Shown one piece after another: positions 19,841 to 29,500 of a stretch of 64,000 bases of DNA (positions are counted from its first letter, which is position 1; every line of letters begins with the position of its first letter). Below the pieces are notes generated by a model, which did not search any database, had not been told where the DNA came from, and worked only from the letters and a program-made list of their open reading frames with translations. This stretch comes from Bacteroidota bacterium (GTDB lineage Bacteria; Bacteroidota; Bacteroidia; Bacteroidales; UBA12077): the NCBI GenBank assembly GCA_020444275.1, contig JAHLLG010000006.1, positions 181,036-245,035 on the forward strand. Direction: 5' to 3'. Made by a program: the position numbers and the translations under genes.

Positions 19841-21079
19841 ATGGATATTGCCGGAAAAGCATCAATAAACAGGTTAAAGCTTTCAACGTTTAAGCTTAAC
19901 ACGTTACTTACCATTACAAATGCAATTAACGCGAATCTTTCAACCGATGAGTTGCTTAAACGCTATGAAAAGATTCTGCGCGAGGATTTGAATATTGGTA
20001 AAATTTTAATCTACAAATACGATAAGGATTGGTCTTTAATTCTTAGTTCGGGTTGCTCAAAAGAAATTATAAAACGGATTGATGTTGAAAAGGATCTGTT
20101 AGATCACGATGAGATATCGTTTATAACAGCTTCACCAAATCCAACACTTAGAGTATTTGATAATATTATTCCGGTAATCAATAATAATACACCTATAGCG
20201 TTTGTTTTAATTGGCGATATTGATGAGGAAAAAGAGGGAGTTAGCCCTACCATTAAGCACCTGCACTTTATTCAAACACTTTCGAATATTATTATTGTTG
20301 CCATTGAAAATATTCGCTTATACCGCGAGTCGTTAAAGCAGGAAGCATTAAAAAAGGAGTTAGAGCTGGCATCGAAAATGCAGTCTATGCTCATTCCAGA
20401 CCGGTCTATACTACCACATAATGATAAAATCTTAGTATCTACCTTTTATCATCCTCACCTGGAGGTTGGTGGTGATTACTACGATTTTATTCAGCTTAGC
20501 GATGATGAGGTAGGGTTTTGTATTGCCGATGTTTCAGGGAAAGGAATTTCAGCGGCACTGTTAATGTCAAATTTTCAGGCAAACTTGCGTGCACTTTTTA
20601 CAGCCGAAGTACCATTAGCTGATATGATAGAGAAGCTTAACGACAGGGTAATGTTAAGTGCAAAAGGAGAAAAATTTATTACACTGTTCATAGGCAGGTA
20701 TAGTTATAAAACCCGCACATTAGAATATATTAACGCAGGGCATAACCCACCTATTTTTTATGATATAAAAAAGAAAGAACTGCAATTTTTACGTGATGGT
20801 TGTGTAGGAATGGGAATGCTCGATGAAATTCCCACGTTAAAGCAAGGTAAAATTACCATACAGAATAAATCAAAACTATTCTGTTATACCGACGGATTGG
20901 TTGAGCTGGTAGATGAAGAAGGAGTAACGTTCGGAACAAAGCAGATCGAAGAAAATATCGCTAATTCGAGAGATATCGACGATAATATCGGAACCATAGT
21001 AAAACAACAAAAAGTACTGGAAGATAACGCTTCCATTTTCGACGACATTTCGATTATCGGGTTTGAGTTTTATAGCTAA
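19841..21079 (+). CDS. GAF domain-PP2C (SpoIIE-type) protein phosphatase
   Basis: 412 residues, no membrane segment. The N-terminal 170 residues look like a GAF sensor (LLTITNAINANLSTDELLKR, LIYKYDKDWSLILSSGCS). A short linker helix ending in LASKMQSMLIP leads to the SpoIIE/PP2C domain, with HLEVGGDYYDFIQL, FCIADVSGKGISAALLMS, INAGHNPPIFYD and KLFCYTDGLVEL, so the acidic metal ligands are present. It should dephosphorylate a serine/threonine of a partner, classically an anti-sigma-factor antagonist. No STAS or anti-sigma partner lies nearby. It follows efp by 57 bases and its promoter may lie in that gap. Confidence 0.9.
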   Translation: MDIAGKASINRLKLSTFKLNTLLTITNAINANLSTDELLKRYEKILREDLNIGKILIYKYDKDWSLILSSGCSKEIIKRIDVEKDLLDHDEISFITASPNPTLRVFDNIIPVINNNTPIAFVLIGDIDEEKEGVSPTIKHLHFIQTLSNIIIVAIENIRLYRESLKQEALKKELELASKMQSMLIPDRSILPHNDKILVSTFYHPHLEVGGDYYDFIQLSDDEVGFCIADVSGKGISAALLMSNFQANLRALFTAEVPLADMIEKLNDRVMLSAKGEKFITLFIGRYSYKTRTLEYINAGHNPPIFYDIKKKELQFLRDGCVGMGMLDEIPTLKQGKITIQNKSKLFCYTDGLVELVDEEGVTFGTKQIEENIANSRDIDDNIGTIVKQQKVLEDNASIFDDISIIGFEFYS

Positions 21080-21120
21080 TAGAACCTCATTGATGATATA
21101 AAAGCCGATGACCAAAAGCA

Positions 21121-21214
21121 GTCATTCCAAACGAAGTGAAGGAATCCCTAAGTTCCCATAGTCAGATAAAAAGATTACTTCTTCTCTGATAAATATCGGG
21201 ATCATCATAATGAC
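21121..21214. repeat. GTCATT...AATGAC intergenic repeat
   Basis: A 94-base stretch starting GTCATTCCAAACGAAGTGAA (21121-21140) and ending CATAATGAC, so its ends are inverted (GTCATT/AATGAC). The left end followed by GGAATC matches a short interspersed repeat that is common between genes in Bacteroidota. It lies between the convergent phosphatase and MazG-like genes. It encodes nothing. Confidence 0.6.
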
Positions 21215-21254
21215 ATTGCTTTTTTCTTTTGGAACACGCTCTTCCTTCTTATAT

Positions 21255-21587
21255 TTATTTCTCCCACACCCTTTTTTTATTCACTTCTTCTTTAGCCCGA
21301 AAAGCGCTTTCCAGATCAATATCGTATCGGTTCGCAATGGAACAGATATAAATCAGGATATCGGCAAGTTCTTCTTCTACGTTGGTAATTTTAGAGTTTT
21401 TCTTATCAATACTAATCGACTCCATTTTACGTACCGCTTTAAATAGTTCGCCTATTTCTTCACCCAAAAGCAGGCATTTTTGGAGAGCATCCTGATCGAT
21501 AAATCCGCGGTCAATTTCTAATTTGTGAACGTATTCCTGGAAATTTCTGAGGGTTGGGTTTTCTTGTAAAAATAATTTGTCGGGCAT
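21255..21587 (-). CDS. MazG-like nucleotide pyrophosphohydrolase
   Basis: 110 residues from the ATG at 21587 (MPDKLFLQENPTLRNFQEYV); the reading frame stays open upstream to 21641 but that extension is hydrophobic and unlike the family. It has the all-alpha NTP-PPase motifs: LLLGEEIGELFKAVRK (E-E-x-x-E) and EEELADILIYICSIA (E-x-x-D). Such proteins hydrolyse nucleoside triphosphates to monophosphate and pyrophosphate, often as house-cleaning enzymes. One-domain size suggests a MazG-related or dCTPase-like enzyme and not full-length MazG. It has no operon partner. Confidence 0.85.
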   Translation of the reverse strand: MPDKLFLQENPTLRNFQEYVHKLEIDRGFIDQDALQKCLLLGEEIGELFKAVRKMESISIDKKNSKITNVEEELADILIYICSIANRYDIDLESAFRAKEEVNKKRVWEK

Positions 21588-21661
21588 GCGTTGTATGAAT
21601 ATTATGTTTTGATTTATAATGATAGAAAACAAACATAACATTTTTTTCTTACTTATATTAA

Positions 21662-21696
21662 AAACCCTGCCAGAGTTTGAAACTCTGACAGGGTTT
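21662..21696 (-). terminator. Terminator of the polyamine operon
   Basis: AAACCCTGCCAGAGTT (from 21662) pairs with AACTCTGACAGGGTTT (to 21696) with one internal mismatch. On the minus strand the stem is followed by a short T-rich stretch. It lies 18 bases past the stop codon of the deoxyhypusine-synthase-like gene. Confidence 0.85.
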
Positions 21697-21714
21697 ATAT
21701 GTTAAGTAAAATTA

Positions 21715-22689
21715 TTACCAATTTAACAACCAGGCAAAAATCAACGGAGCTACAATGGTTGCATCCGATTCTACAATGTATTTTGGCGTGTCAATATCGA
21801 GTTTTCCCCAGGTAATTTTTTCGTTAGGCACTGCTCCCGAATAGGATCCATAACTTGTGGTTGAATCAGATATCTGGCAGAAATAACTCCAGAACGGAAT
21901 GTTTTCCATTTCTAAATCCTGATACAACATAGGAACTACACAGATTGGGAAATCGCCGGCAATTCCACCACCAATCTGGAAAAATCCCACTCCTTTACCT
22001 TTTGAATTTTTCACATACCAGTCAGCCAGGAATGTCATGTATTCAATACCCGACTTCATAGTTGATGGTTTTAATTCGTTTTTAATACAATATGAAGCAA
22101 AAATATTTCCCATGGTACTGTCTTCCCAGCCGGGAACAACAATAGGCAGATTCTTTTCAGCGGCAGCAACCATCCAGGAGTTTTTCGGATCAATTTCGTA
22201 ATATTGCTCCAATACGCCTGAACGAATCATTTTATACATGTATTCGTGTGGAAAGTAACGCTCACCTTTTTCTTCTGCTTCTTTCCAAATATCGAAGATA
22301 TGTTGTTGCAGTCGTCGAAATGCTTCTTCTTCAGGAATGCAGGTGTCTGTTACGCGGTTTAATCCTTTTTCCAACAATCCCCACTCTTCTTTGGGAGTAA
22401 GATCACGATAATGAGGCACTCGTTCGTAATGCGAATGAGCCACAAGATTCATCAAATCTTCTTCGAGGTTTGCTCCGGTGCACGAAATAATGTGTACTTT
22501 ATCCTGACGGATCATTTCGGCCAGACTTTTACCCAGTTCGCCTGTACTCATGGCACCGGCCAGTGTAATCATCATTTTTCCATTTTCTGCCAAGTGTTTT
22601 TCATAGCCAACGGCAGCATCTTTTAGAGCAGCAGCATTAAAATGTAAAAAATGCTCCTCAATAAATTTTGATATGGTATTTCTTTTCAT
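21715..22689 (-). CDS. Deoxyhypusine-synthase-like enzyme, probably homospermidine synthase
   Basis: 324 residues of the deoxyhypusine synthase family, an NAD-dependent aminobutyl transferase. Family features are the MITLAGAMSTGELGKSLAEM segment, IISCTGANLEEDL, VVPGWEDSTMGNIFAS and the C-terminal ITWGKLDIDTPK, where the Lys of WGK matches the catalytic lysine that carries the butylimine. In bacteria such proteins are known to make homospermidine from putrescine (and spermidine). Here the gene is last in an operon with speA and speB, which would supply putrescine from arginine through agmatine; that context supports homospermidine synthesis. The alternative, modification of EF-P, is discussed in the findings. 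Confidence 0.88.
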   Translation of the reverse strand: MKRNTISKFIEEHFLHFNAAALKDAAVGYEKHLAENGKMMITLAGAMSTGELGKSLAEMIRQDKVHIISCTGANLEEDLMNLVAHSHYERVPHYRDLTPKEEWGLLEKGLNRVTDTCIPEEEAFRRLQQHIFDIWKEAEEKGERYFPHEYMYKMIRSGVLEQYYEIDPKNSWMVAAAEKNLPIVVPGWEDSTMGNIFASYCIKNELKPSTMKSGIEYMTFLADWYVKNSKGKGVGFFQIGGGIAGDFPICVVPMLYQDLEMENIPFWSYFCQISDSTTSYGSYSGAVPNEKITWGKLDIDTPKYIVESDATIVAPLIFAWLLNW

Positions 22690-22702
22690 GATATATAATT
22701 TT

Positions 22703-22784
22703 TTCTGTAAATATTACCACTAAGAACGCTTAACTATTCTAATTCTTTGTGTCTCCTAGTACTCTTTGTGCCTTTGTGGTTAAC
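22703..22784. repeat. Decayed CTTTGTG-type intergenic repeat
   Basis: The spacer between speB and the next gene reads ACCACTAAGAACGC, then CTTTGTGTCTCCTAG, ACTCTTTGTGCCTTTGTGGT. This is the CACAAAG/CTTTGTG type of short sequence that recurs between genes in many bacterial genomes. The two ends are partly inverted (ACCACTAAG and CTTTGTGGT). It interrupts the operon without a terminator-like U-tract. Confidence 0.45.
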
Positions 22785-23628
22785 CTTTTTGTTTAAAAAC
22801 GTGACTTAAAATCTTATAATACAATTTAGCCGCTAAAAAATCGGGGCCTTTATTGTTTTTATTCGGGCACAATTCCATAATATCAAAGCCAACTACGTTT
22901 TTGTGTTCTACGGCTAACTTTATGAAATCAATAACCTGATACCAGTTTAATCCTCCGGGTTCTGGAGTTCCGGTCGATGGCATGATGGATGAGTCAAATA
23001 CATCCAAATCAATGGTGATAAAAACGTTTTCTGTGATTTTATCTAATGCTTTATTCATCCAATCCGGATCAGCGAATATTTGATGAGCAAAAAAGCAATT
23101 CTCCTTTTTCAAAAAAGGTTTTTCTACCGCATCCATACTTCTTATACCAACCTGAACTAAATTTGTTCTATGTTGCGCTTCGTGTACTGCACAAGCATGG
23201 TTGCATTTTGAATCTTCGTATTCAGGTCGTAAATCGGCATGCGCATCGAACTGAAGCACCGTTAAATTTTCAAAATTCTCTTGAAAAGCACGAATTGATC
23301 CGATACTAACAGAATGTTCACCTCCAAATAAGGTTACAAATTTTCCTTGTTTAATATAATTTGAAGCGGTTTTATGCACTTTGTCAACCATTTTTTCGGG
23401 CGAACTCTTTTCTGTAACCGGATTGGCTAAAAACACGCCTTGTTTGTAAACTTCAGAATCGGTTTCAATGTCGTAGATTTCCATATTTTCCGAAGCTTCT
23501 AAAAAAGCATCCGGTCCTTTATCAGCACCTTTAACCCAGGTGCTTGTTCCATCATATGGAACGGGTATTAAGACAATTTTCGCAGTGTCTAATTGTGCGT
23601 ATTTATCTGGTATTCCGGCGTAATTCAT
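22780..23628 (-). CDS. speB: Agmatinase
   Basis: 282 residues of the ureohydrolase family. The two-manganese site is complete: GGEHS (His near 104), DAHADLR (two Asp and His near 127-131) and ITIDLDVFDSSIMP (two Asp near 213-215), followed by GTPEPGG. The length and the neighbouring arginine decarboxylase make agmatinase (agmatine to putrescine and urea) much more likely than arginase or formimidoylglutamase. It starts 21 bases after the speA stop. Confidence 0.92.
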   Translation of the reverse strand: MNYAGIPDKYAQLDTAKIVLIPVPYDGTSTWVKGADKGPDAFLEASENMEIYDIETDSEVYKQGVFLANPVTEKSSPEKMVDKVHKTASNYIKQGKFVTLFGGEHSVSIGSIRAFQENFENLTVLQFDAHADLRPEYEDSKCNHACAVHEAQHRTNLVQVGIRSMDAVEKPFLKKENCFFAHQIFADPDWMNKALDKITENVFITIDLDVFDSSIMPSTGTPEPGGLNWYQVIDFIKLAVEHKNVVGFDIMELCPNKNNKGPDFLAAKLYYKILSHVFKQKG

Positions 23629-23649
23629 GGTCTAAATCTTTTAGTTAAG

Positions 23650-25047
23650 TTATTCGTAGCCAAGAATTTTAAGAAAATCCTGAGGTTCCTGTTCTTTTGA
23701 GAATACCTTTGTTGTAAAATTACCATTCTTATCCTTATCAATAATAATGTGTTTCGGACCAGGAATTAAACAATGTTTTAACCCACCATGACCTCCTAAT
23801 GTATCTTGATAAGCTCCGGTATTAAAAAAGCCAATATAGAGTGTATCTGAGACTGTAAACTTGGGCAAATAAATGGCATTACTATGTTGTTCTGAATTGT
23901 AGTAATCATCGCTGTCGCAAGTAAGGCCACCCAAAAAAACACGCTCGTATGTACTTCCCCAGCGATTTATGGGTAACATGATAAATCGTTTGTTAATGGC
24001 CCAACTGTCCGGAAGAGTTGTCATAAAAGAGCTGTCAATCATGTTCCAGGCCTCACGATCGTTCTGTTTTTTCTGTCCAAGTACCGAATAAATTGTACCT
24101 CCACTCTCGCCAACTGTAAATGAACCGAACTCAGTAAAAATATGGGGTTCGCGTAAATTATTTGCCTCGCAATACAGTTTGATTTGTGATATAATTTCAT
24201 CGGCCATGTATTCGTAGTCATAATCGAACGAAAGGGTATTTTTTATAGGGAAACCTCCTCCAATATTTAGAGAGTCCAACTCGGGACACACTTTTTTAAG
24301 TTCACCATAAACATTCAAACATTTAACTAACTCACTCCAGTAATATGCATTGTCTTTTATCCCTGTATTGATAAAGAAATGCAGCATTTTTAGTTTAATG
24401 TTCGGATTATCTTTAATCTGTTTTAAATAAAAATTGACAATGTTTTTATAACCAATACCTAACCTCGAGGTATAGAATTCGAACTTTGGTTCTTCTTCCG
24501 ATGCAATACGAATTCCCACTTCAAAAGGAACTTCTATAAGCTCTTCCAGTTTTTCAATCTCTTTGTAATTATCAATTACGGGTATGGTATTTTTGAATCC
24601 ATTATTGATTAACCGGGCAATATTTTCGATATACGTATCCCGCTTAAATCCATTACAAATAATGTAGGTTGATTTTGTGATTTTTTTATCTCTATAAAGC
24701 GATTCAACTATATTAATATCGTAAGCCGATGATGTTTCAATATGGATATCATTTTTCAGTGCTTCGTGCAATATATGCTTAAAATGCGAGCTTTTTGTAC
24801 AATAGCAGTAATGGTAGTTGCTTCTATAATTTACCTTCTTCATAGCGTTGGTAAACCACGATTTTGCTCGTTGTATTTGATTAGAAATCTGCGGCAGGTA
24901 GGTAAATTTTAACGGAGTGCCATATTGCTCCACTATATCCATCAAAGGTATCTTATGAAAAAGCAGGTTTTCATCACCATCAAGTTCAAACTCTGGCTGC
25001 GGAAAGTCAAAGGTTTGTTCAATTAAGTCAAGGTATTTAATTTTCAT
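23650..25047 (-). CDS. speA: Arginine decarboxylase, short Bacteroidota type
   Basis: 465 residues of the fold-III, PLP-dependent (alanine-racemase-like barrel) decarboxylase family. The PLP lysine is in HYCYCTKSSHFKHIL near residue 84, the phosphate-binding glycines in SLNIGGGFP, and the C-terminal catalytic Cys region in FLGGLTCDSDD. It is much shorter than the 630-residue E. coli SpeA, but this short form is usual in Flavobacteria and relatives and is annotated there as arginine decarboxylase. First gene of the speA-speB-homospermidine operon. A partial TTAATTTG -7 box lies at 25080-25087, without a clear -33 element. Confidence 0.85.
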   Translation of the reverse strand: MKIKYLDLIEQTFDFPQPEFELDGDENLLFHKIPLMDIVEQYGTPLKFTYLPQISNQIQRAKSWFTNAMKKVNYRSNYHYCYCTKSSHFKHILHEALKNDIHIETSSAYDINIVESLYRDKKITKSTYIICNGFKRDTYIENIARLINNGFKNTIPVIDNYKEIEKLEELIEVPFEVGIRIASEEEPKFEFYTSRLGIGYKNIVNFYLKQIKDNPNIKLKMLHFFINTGIKDNAYYWSELVKCLNVYGELKKVCPELDSLNIGGGFPIKNTLSFDYDYEYMADEIISQIKLYCEANNLREPHIFTEFGSFTVGESGGTIYSVLGQKKQNDREAWNMIDSSFMTTLPDSWAINKRFIMLPINRWGSTYERVFLGGLTCDSDDYYNSEQHSNAIYLPKFTVSDTLYIGFFNTGAYQDTLGGHGGLKHCLIPGPKHIIIDKDKNGNFTTKVFSKEQEPQDFLKILGYE

Positions 25048-25152
25048 CCATATAAAATATAAATTGGTTAAGAAAAATGCAAATTAAATAAATTTTAAAC
25101 ATGAAAGCTTGAAAATGATAGAATCATGCATGTTTTTTTTGAAGCCATAAAA

Positions 25153-25177
25153 AAAAGCCGCGTTTAATGCGGCTTTT
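25153..25177 (-). terminator. Terminator of the HU/SPOR gene
   Basis: AAAAGCCGC (25153-25161) pairs with GCGGCTTTT (25169-25177) around a 7-base loop. On the minus strand the stem is followed by a run of T (A-run 25147-25156 on plus), 20 bases after the stop codon at 25197. Confidence 0.9.
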
Positions 25178-25196
25178 AGAATATTTTAAATGTGAA

Positions 25197-26411
25197 TTAA
25201 TAATATAATATCCAGGCTTGTAATCCTTTTTCTTGTGCAAGAAATTTATATTCCGCAATGGCTTTTCTTTTATCTGTAAAAGAATTATAACTTACAGCAT
25301 GCATTCCGTTTCGTTCTTCCAGTTTTTCTGCATTGTACCCTTCTGCCTTTAACTTGTTTAAGTATGCATTGGCGTACTTCTCATTCTTAAAACTACCGGC
25401 AATAATGTAATATTTCTTTTGTGGTTGAACAGGTTGTTTTTTAGTTGCAGTTTCCTGAGGTTTTTGTTTAATTTCTTGCTTTGGTTTATCTGCAGTTGTT
25501 TTGGTAGTTTGTTTTTTCTCTTCTGTTTTTTTCGTTGTGGCCTTTTTTGTTGTTGCAGCCTTTTTCTTTTGTGCTACTTTTTCTGTCTTCGCTTTATCCT
25601 TTTTAAAAACTTTCTGAACGGTATTAAAGTTTAGTAGTGCCCACACAAATAATGCAGCAACGGGTACTCCAATTGCAATAGACCAAACCAATCCTTTGTT
25701 AATTGGTTTCTTTTCCTTTTTATAACTGTAAACAGGTTTCGATTGTGTTGAACCTACTGTTGCTCTTGGCTTTTCAGGTTCTTTTTTATCGGATTTATAT
25801 TCTTGTAATTTGGAAGCGTCAGTCTTTGTTTTTGAATCTTCTGCTTTTACTTCTGGTTTTGTAGGTTCGGTAGCTGCTTTTGGTTCCTCTTTTTTAGTTT
25901 CTTCTTTTCCTACCGAGGCATCAGGCTTCTTAGTTTCTTCCTTTTTTGCTTCTGTTTTTTTGGTTGTATCAGAACTTGCTTTGGCTGATGCAGCTGCTTT
26001 CGTTGTTGTTTTTTTTGTTGCTGCAGGTTTTGCAGCTGTTTTAGCTTCGGATTTCTCTTCTTTTGCAACTGTAATAAACTGCACTTTTCCTTGTTTGTCG
26101 GCTTCAAAATGTCCGAAATCCTTAATGATAAAAGGCTTTTCTGCTTCAAGCTCTTTTTTCACACTATCGATAAACTCTGTAATTTTTTTTGCTGCTTCCT
26201 CCTTTGAAACACCTTCCTTTTTGATAATGTGTTTTTCAAGAAGCTCATCGTTAAATTTTAGAAAAGGACTGAAATATATGTCTTTTAGCTTTTCTTCCAG
26301 TGTGTTTGCGTCTTTGCTTTTTGAAGTAGCTCTAACCAGAAACGCTCCAAAATTAGGAACAATTACTCTGTTATTTGTGGCTAATAATTCCTGAATATAC
26401 GTTGCAATCAT
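25197..26411 (-). CDS. HU-like domain-transmembrane-SPOR protein
   Basis: 404 residues in four parts. Residues 1-110 resemble the bacterial CCDC81-type HU domain (IQELLATNNRVIVPNFGAFL, then an IKDFGHFEAD repeat of the fold). Residues 115-225 are a lysine/alanine/threonine-rich, histone-H1-like linker. A single transmembrane helix follows (GLVWSIAIGVPVAALFVWAL). After a second KT-rich linker, the last 75 residues form a SPOR domain (YYIIAGSFKNEKYANAYLNK), which binds denuded peptidoglycan at division sites. Expected topology is N-terminus in the cytoplasm and SPOR in the periplasm. Architecture of this kind is known in Bacteroidota, but its role is not. The linker is low-complexity and gives long reading frames on the other strand that are not genes. 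Confidence 0.87.
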   Translation of the reverse strand: MIATYIQELLATNNRVIVPNFGAFLVRATSKSKDANTLEEKLKDIYFSPFLKFNDELLEKHIIKKEGVSKEEAAKKITEFIDSVKKELEAEKPFIIKDFGHFEADKQGKVQFITVAKEEKSEAKTAAKPAATKKTTTKAAASAKASSDTTKKTEAKKEETKKPDASVGKEETKKEEPKAATEPTKPEVKAEDSKTKTDASKLQEYKSDKKEPEKPRATVGSTQSKPVYSYKKEKKPINKGLVWSIAIGVPVAALFVWALLNFNTVQKVFKKDKAKTEKVAQKKKAATTKKATTKKTEEKKQTTKTTADKPKQEIKQKPQETATKKQPVQPQKKYYIIAGSFKNEKYANAYLNKLKAEGYNAEKLEERNGMHAVSYNSFTDKRKAIAEYKFLAQEKGLQAWILYY

Positions 26412-26578
26412 GACGACAATTTTTAATTGTTAGCTTTAAGTTCATAAATGTAACTAAATTACTGCAAAATTGAAAGATATTTCATATGCTTAGCTACATT
26501 GTAACAAAAGTAATAAAATTTGAATACATTCAATTACAGGTTAATAGAGATTTTGATCAATGATCGAGATCATAAAGG

Positions 26579-29500
26579 TTAGTTTTGAGAAAAAACCTGG
26601 TTGATGGTGGAGAGCAACGTTTCTATTTTAATCGGTTTTGCAATGTAGTTATCAAAACCTGCATTAAGGCATTTTTGGCGGTCGTTATCGTGAGCATAAG
26701 CTGTTTGCCCAATTATTTTAACCTGTTTTTTATGCTCTTTTATTTTTTGTGTAGCTTCAAAACCATTCATTACAGGCATTTTGATGTCCATCAGCACTAA
26801 GTCTATATCATCATTCTTTAGACAAAAATCGACAGCTTCTTTTCCGTCTTTTGCCCAAATAATTTTCGCTTTGGTTGGCATTAAAATTTCTTCAATGAGC
26901 TTATAGTTAATATCGATGTCGTCGGCAACCAGCACTACTTTATTTTGCCAGTTAAACGTATTTTGAATAGCATCAACGCTTGACAGTTCAAATTTTGTTT
27001 CAGGCTTTTCCAAAGGGAGTGAGAAGTAGATATTGGTTCCCTGTTTTGGTGTTGACTGAACCCAGATTTCACCACCTAGATGATCCACAATTTTTTTGGC
27101 GATAGTTAATCCAATGCCTGTTCCACCATATTCGCGTGTAAACGATTCATCGGCTTGTCGGAACAGATCATAAATCATATCAAATTTTTCACCAGAAATT
27201 CCAATGCCGGAATCAATTACGTAGAACTGAACTTTATTCTCTTCTTCGATAATGGAATATCCAAACTCAACAAATCCTTTGGTGGTAAATTTAACCGCAT
27301 TCTCTATCAGATTATAAAGTATTTGCTTTAATCTAACCGGATCGGTAATTATGGAAAGATCTTTGTTTTTTGATCCCTTATTCATGGATAAATGAATATC
27401 TTTTCTGGTATCGTTCTCGATTTGAATGCTGAACGTTACATAAAGATCTAACAGTAATTTATTTAAGTAGCAGGTGGTATTATTAAGCTGGATATCGCCC
27501 GACTGAATTTTTGATATATCAATTACATCATCAATCAGTTTAAGAAGATTTTGACTGTTATCGTTAATTAAATTATTCAGCTTTTCTTTCTCTTCGTACG
27601 ACATATCCTCATCAAGCAGCAAATTAGAAAACCCGATGATGGCATTCATTGGTGTGCGAATTTCGTGTGATAGATTCGCAAGGAATGCGGTTTTAAGACG
27701 ATTGGATTCTTCTGCTTTTTCTTTAGCATCGATAAGCTCTTTTTCGCTTCTCTTGCGTGAGGTAATGTCCTCTGAGATTACAACGAAATGGGTAATTTTA
27801 TTTTCATCATCCTTAACCGCAGAAATAGATGCCAGTTCCCAGTATTTTTCGCCATTTTTCTTTTTATTCTGGAACTCACCCTGCCAATCCTTTCCGTCGA
27901 TAACTGTGTTAATGATATCCTGGAATGTTTCTATCGACTCCGAATGAAGTAAGCTGATGTCTTTTCCAATAACATCTTCGGGAGTATATCCTGTTATTTG
28001 TGTAAAACTTGGATTTACTATTTCAATGCGTCCTTCAAGATTTGTTATGATTACACATGCAGGAGAGTGCTGAATGGCATTGGAAAGTACTTTTAGTTTA
28101 TATTCTGTTTTTTTCTTGTCGGTTATATCCATGGATACTCCTCCAATTTTCCAGGAGTTATCTGCTGATCGGAATCTGAATTTATGTGTCTGGTATAACC
28201 TTTCTTCACCCAACTTATTAGGTAGCCGGTCTTCAACAACAAGAAGCTCGCCATTTAAAACGCGTGTGTCTTCTTCAATTACTCTTTTTGCATATTCGGT
28301 TGGGAATATTTCATCCGGCGTTTTGTGATCGCAGTTTTCATTGGAATGCACCTGGTCCATATATTTATTTAAGTAGACAGACCGAAACTTCTCGTCTTTA
28401 ATAAATACTCCCAGTGGTAAATTATCCATAAAAACAGAGAATTGTTGTTCGCTTCGCAACAGTGCTTCTTCCGCATCGACTCTTTTTGAAATATCCTTAA
28501 AATCTTCAATAATACCAAGAACTTCGCCGCTTTCTCCTTTAAAAGCTACACAGTTAAGAATACCGGGAATAATTTTCCCATGCTTGTTTTTCTTCTTAAT
28601 ATCCTGTTCAACGCTCTCTTCGCCATTTTTTATCTGATTTAACGGACATTCTGATGTATGGCAGTAAGGACCCGGAAATACATTAAAGCACTTTTTCCCT
28701 TCGGCATCTTCTTTGCTAATTCCGGACATTGAAGTAAACGACCTGTTAACACGTAGAATATTAAAATCTGTGTCAATAAGTCTCATACTGTTACCTGTCG
28801 TATTAAAGATTTGGTTTAACTCAGCGTTTTTCTTAACAATTTCCCTGGTTTTACTAGTAAGTTTTTTATCGAGTGCTTCCTGCAGGTTAAAGAATTTGTG
28901 AATTAAACTATTGAACGAGAAATGTAAAATAAGATATACTGATGCAAGAATTAAAATAGTAATGAAAAGAGATCTGTACAATACCGCTTGAAATTGATTT
29001 TGCAGATTTGTAATGTCTTGTGTAAATATTATTTTTTCTAATCCTTCTTTCTGAAAGCCAACATCAACAGGCAAAATATTTATATAATAGTAATTGTCTT
29101 TGAATTTAATTTTTCCTGGGTTGATTGTATTCAATGAAAATTCATTAAAGAATGAATTATTACTAACGGAGTGTATAATGAAAGATTCAGATTGTTCTCC
29201 TGAAGTTAAATTTTCGGTTACTTCAGGTCTCAGTTTTTCTGCATCAAATACTGATGCGATTAAAATATCGTGATTTTTGGTTAAATGATCAATTACCTCT
29301 TTTTCCTGAATAGAGAACTCAATGCATCCAATGTATTCACCTTTATAAACTACCGGCTCAGCAATTTTGTAACAAAGAGATGAATGGTTATATTCAAAAC
29401 CGGCTGATTTTCTCTTGTTCAGGTTTGTTGTATAAACAATTGAGTTCACGGGAGCTTTATAATTCGTCAAGCTCGATCCGGTTTCCATGCTCAAGGCAAG

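Noticed and set aside
25419..26394. Long plus-strand frames opposite the HU/SPOR gene
   Set aside because: They are made of Phe, Ser and Leu strings, the mirror of the lysine/alanine/threonine-rich linker. They hold no protein-like motif.
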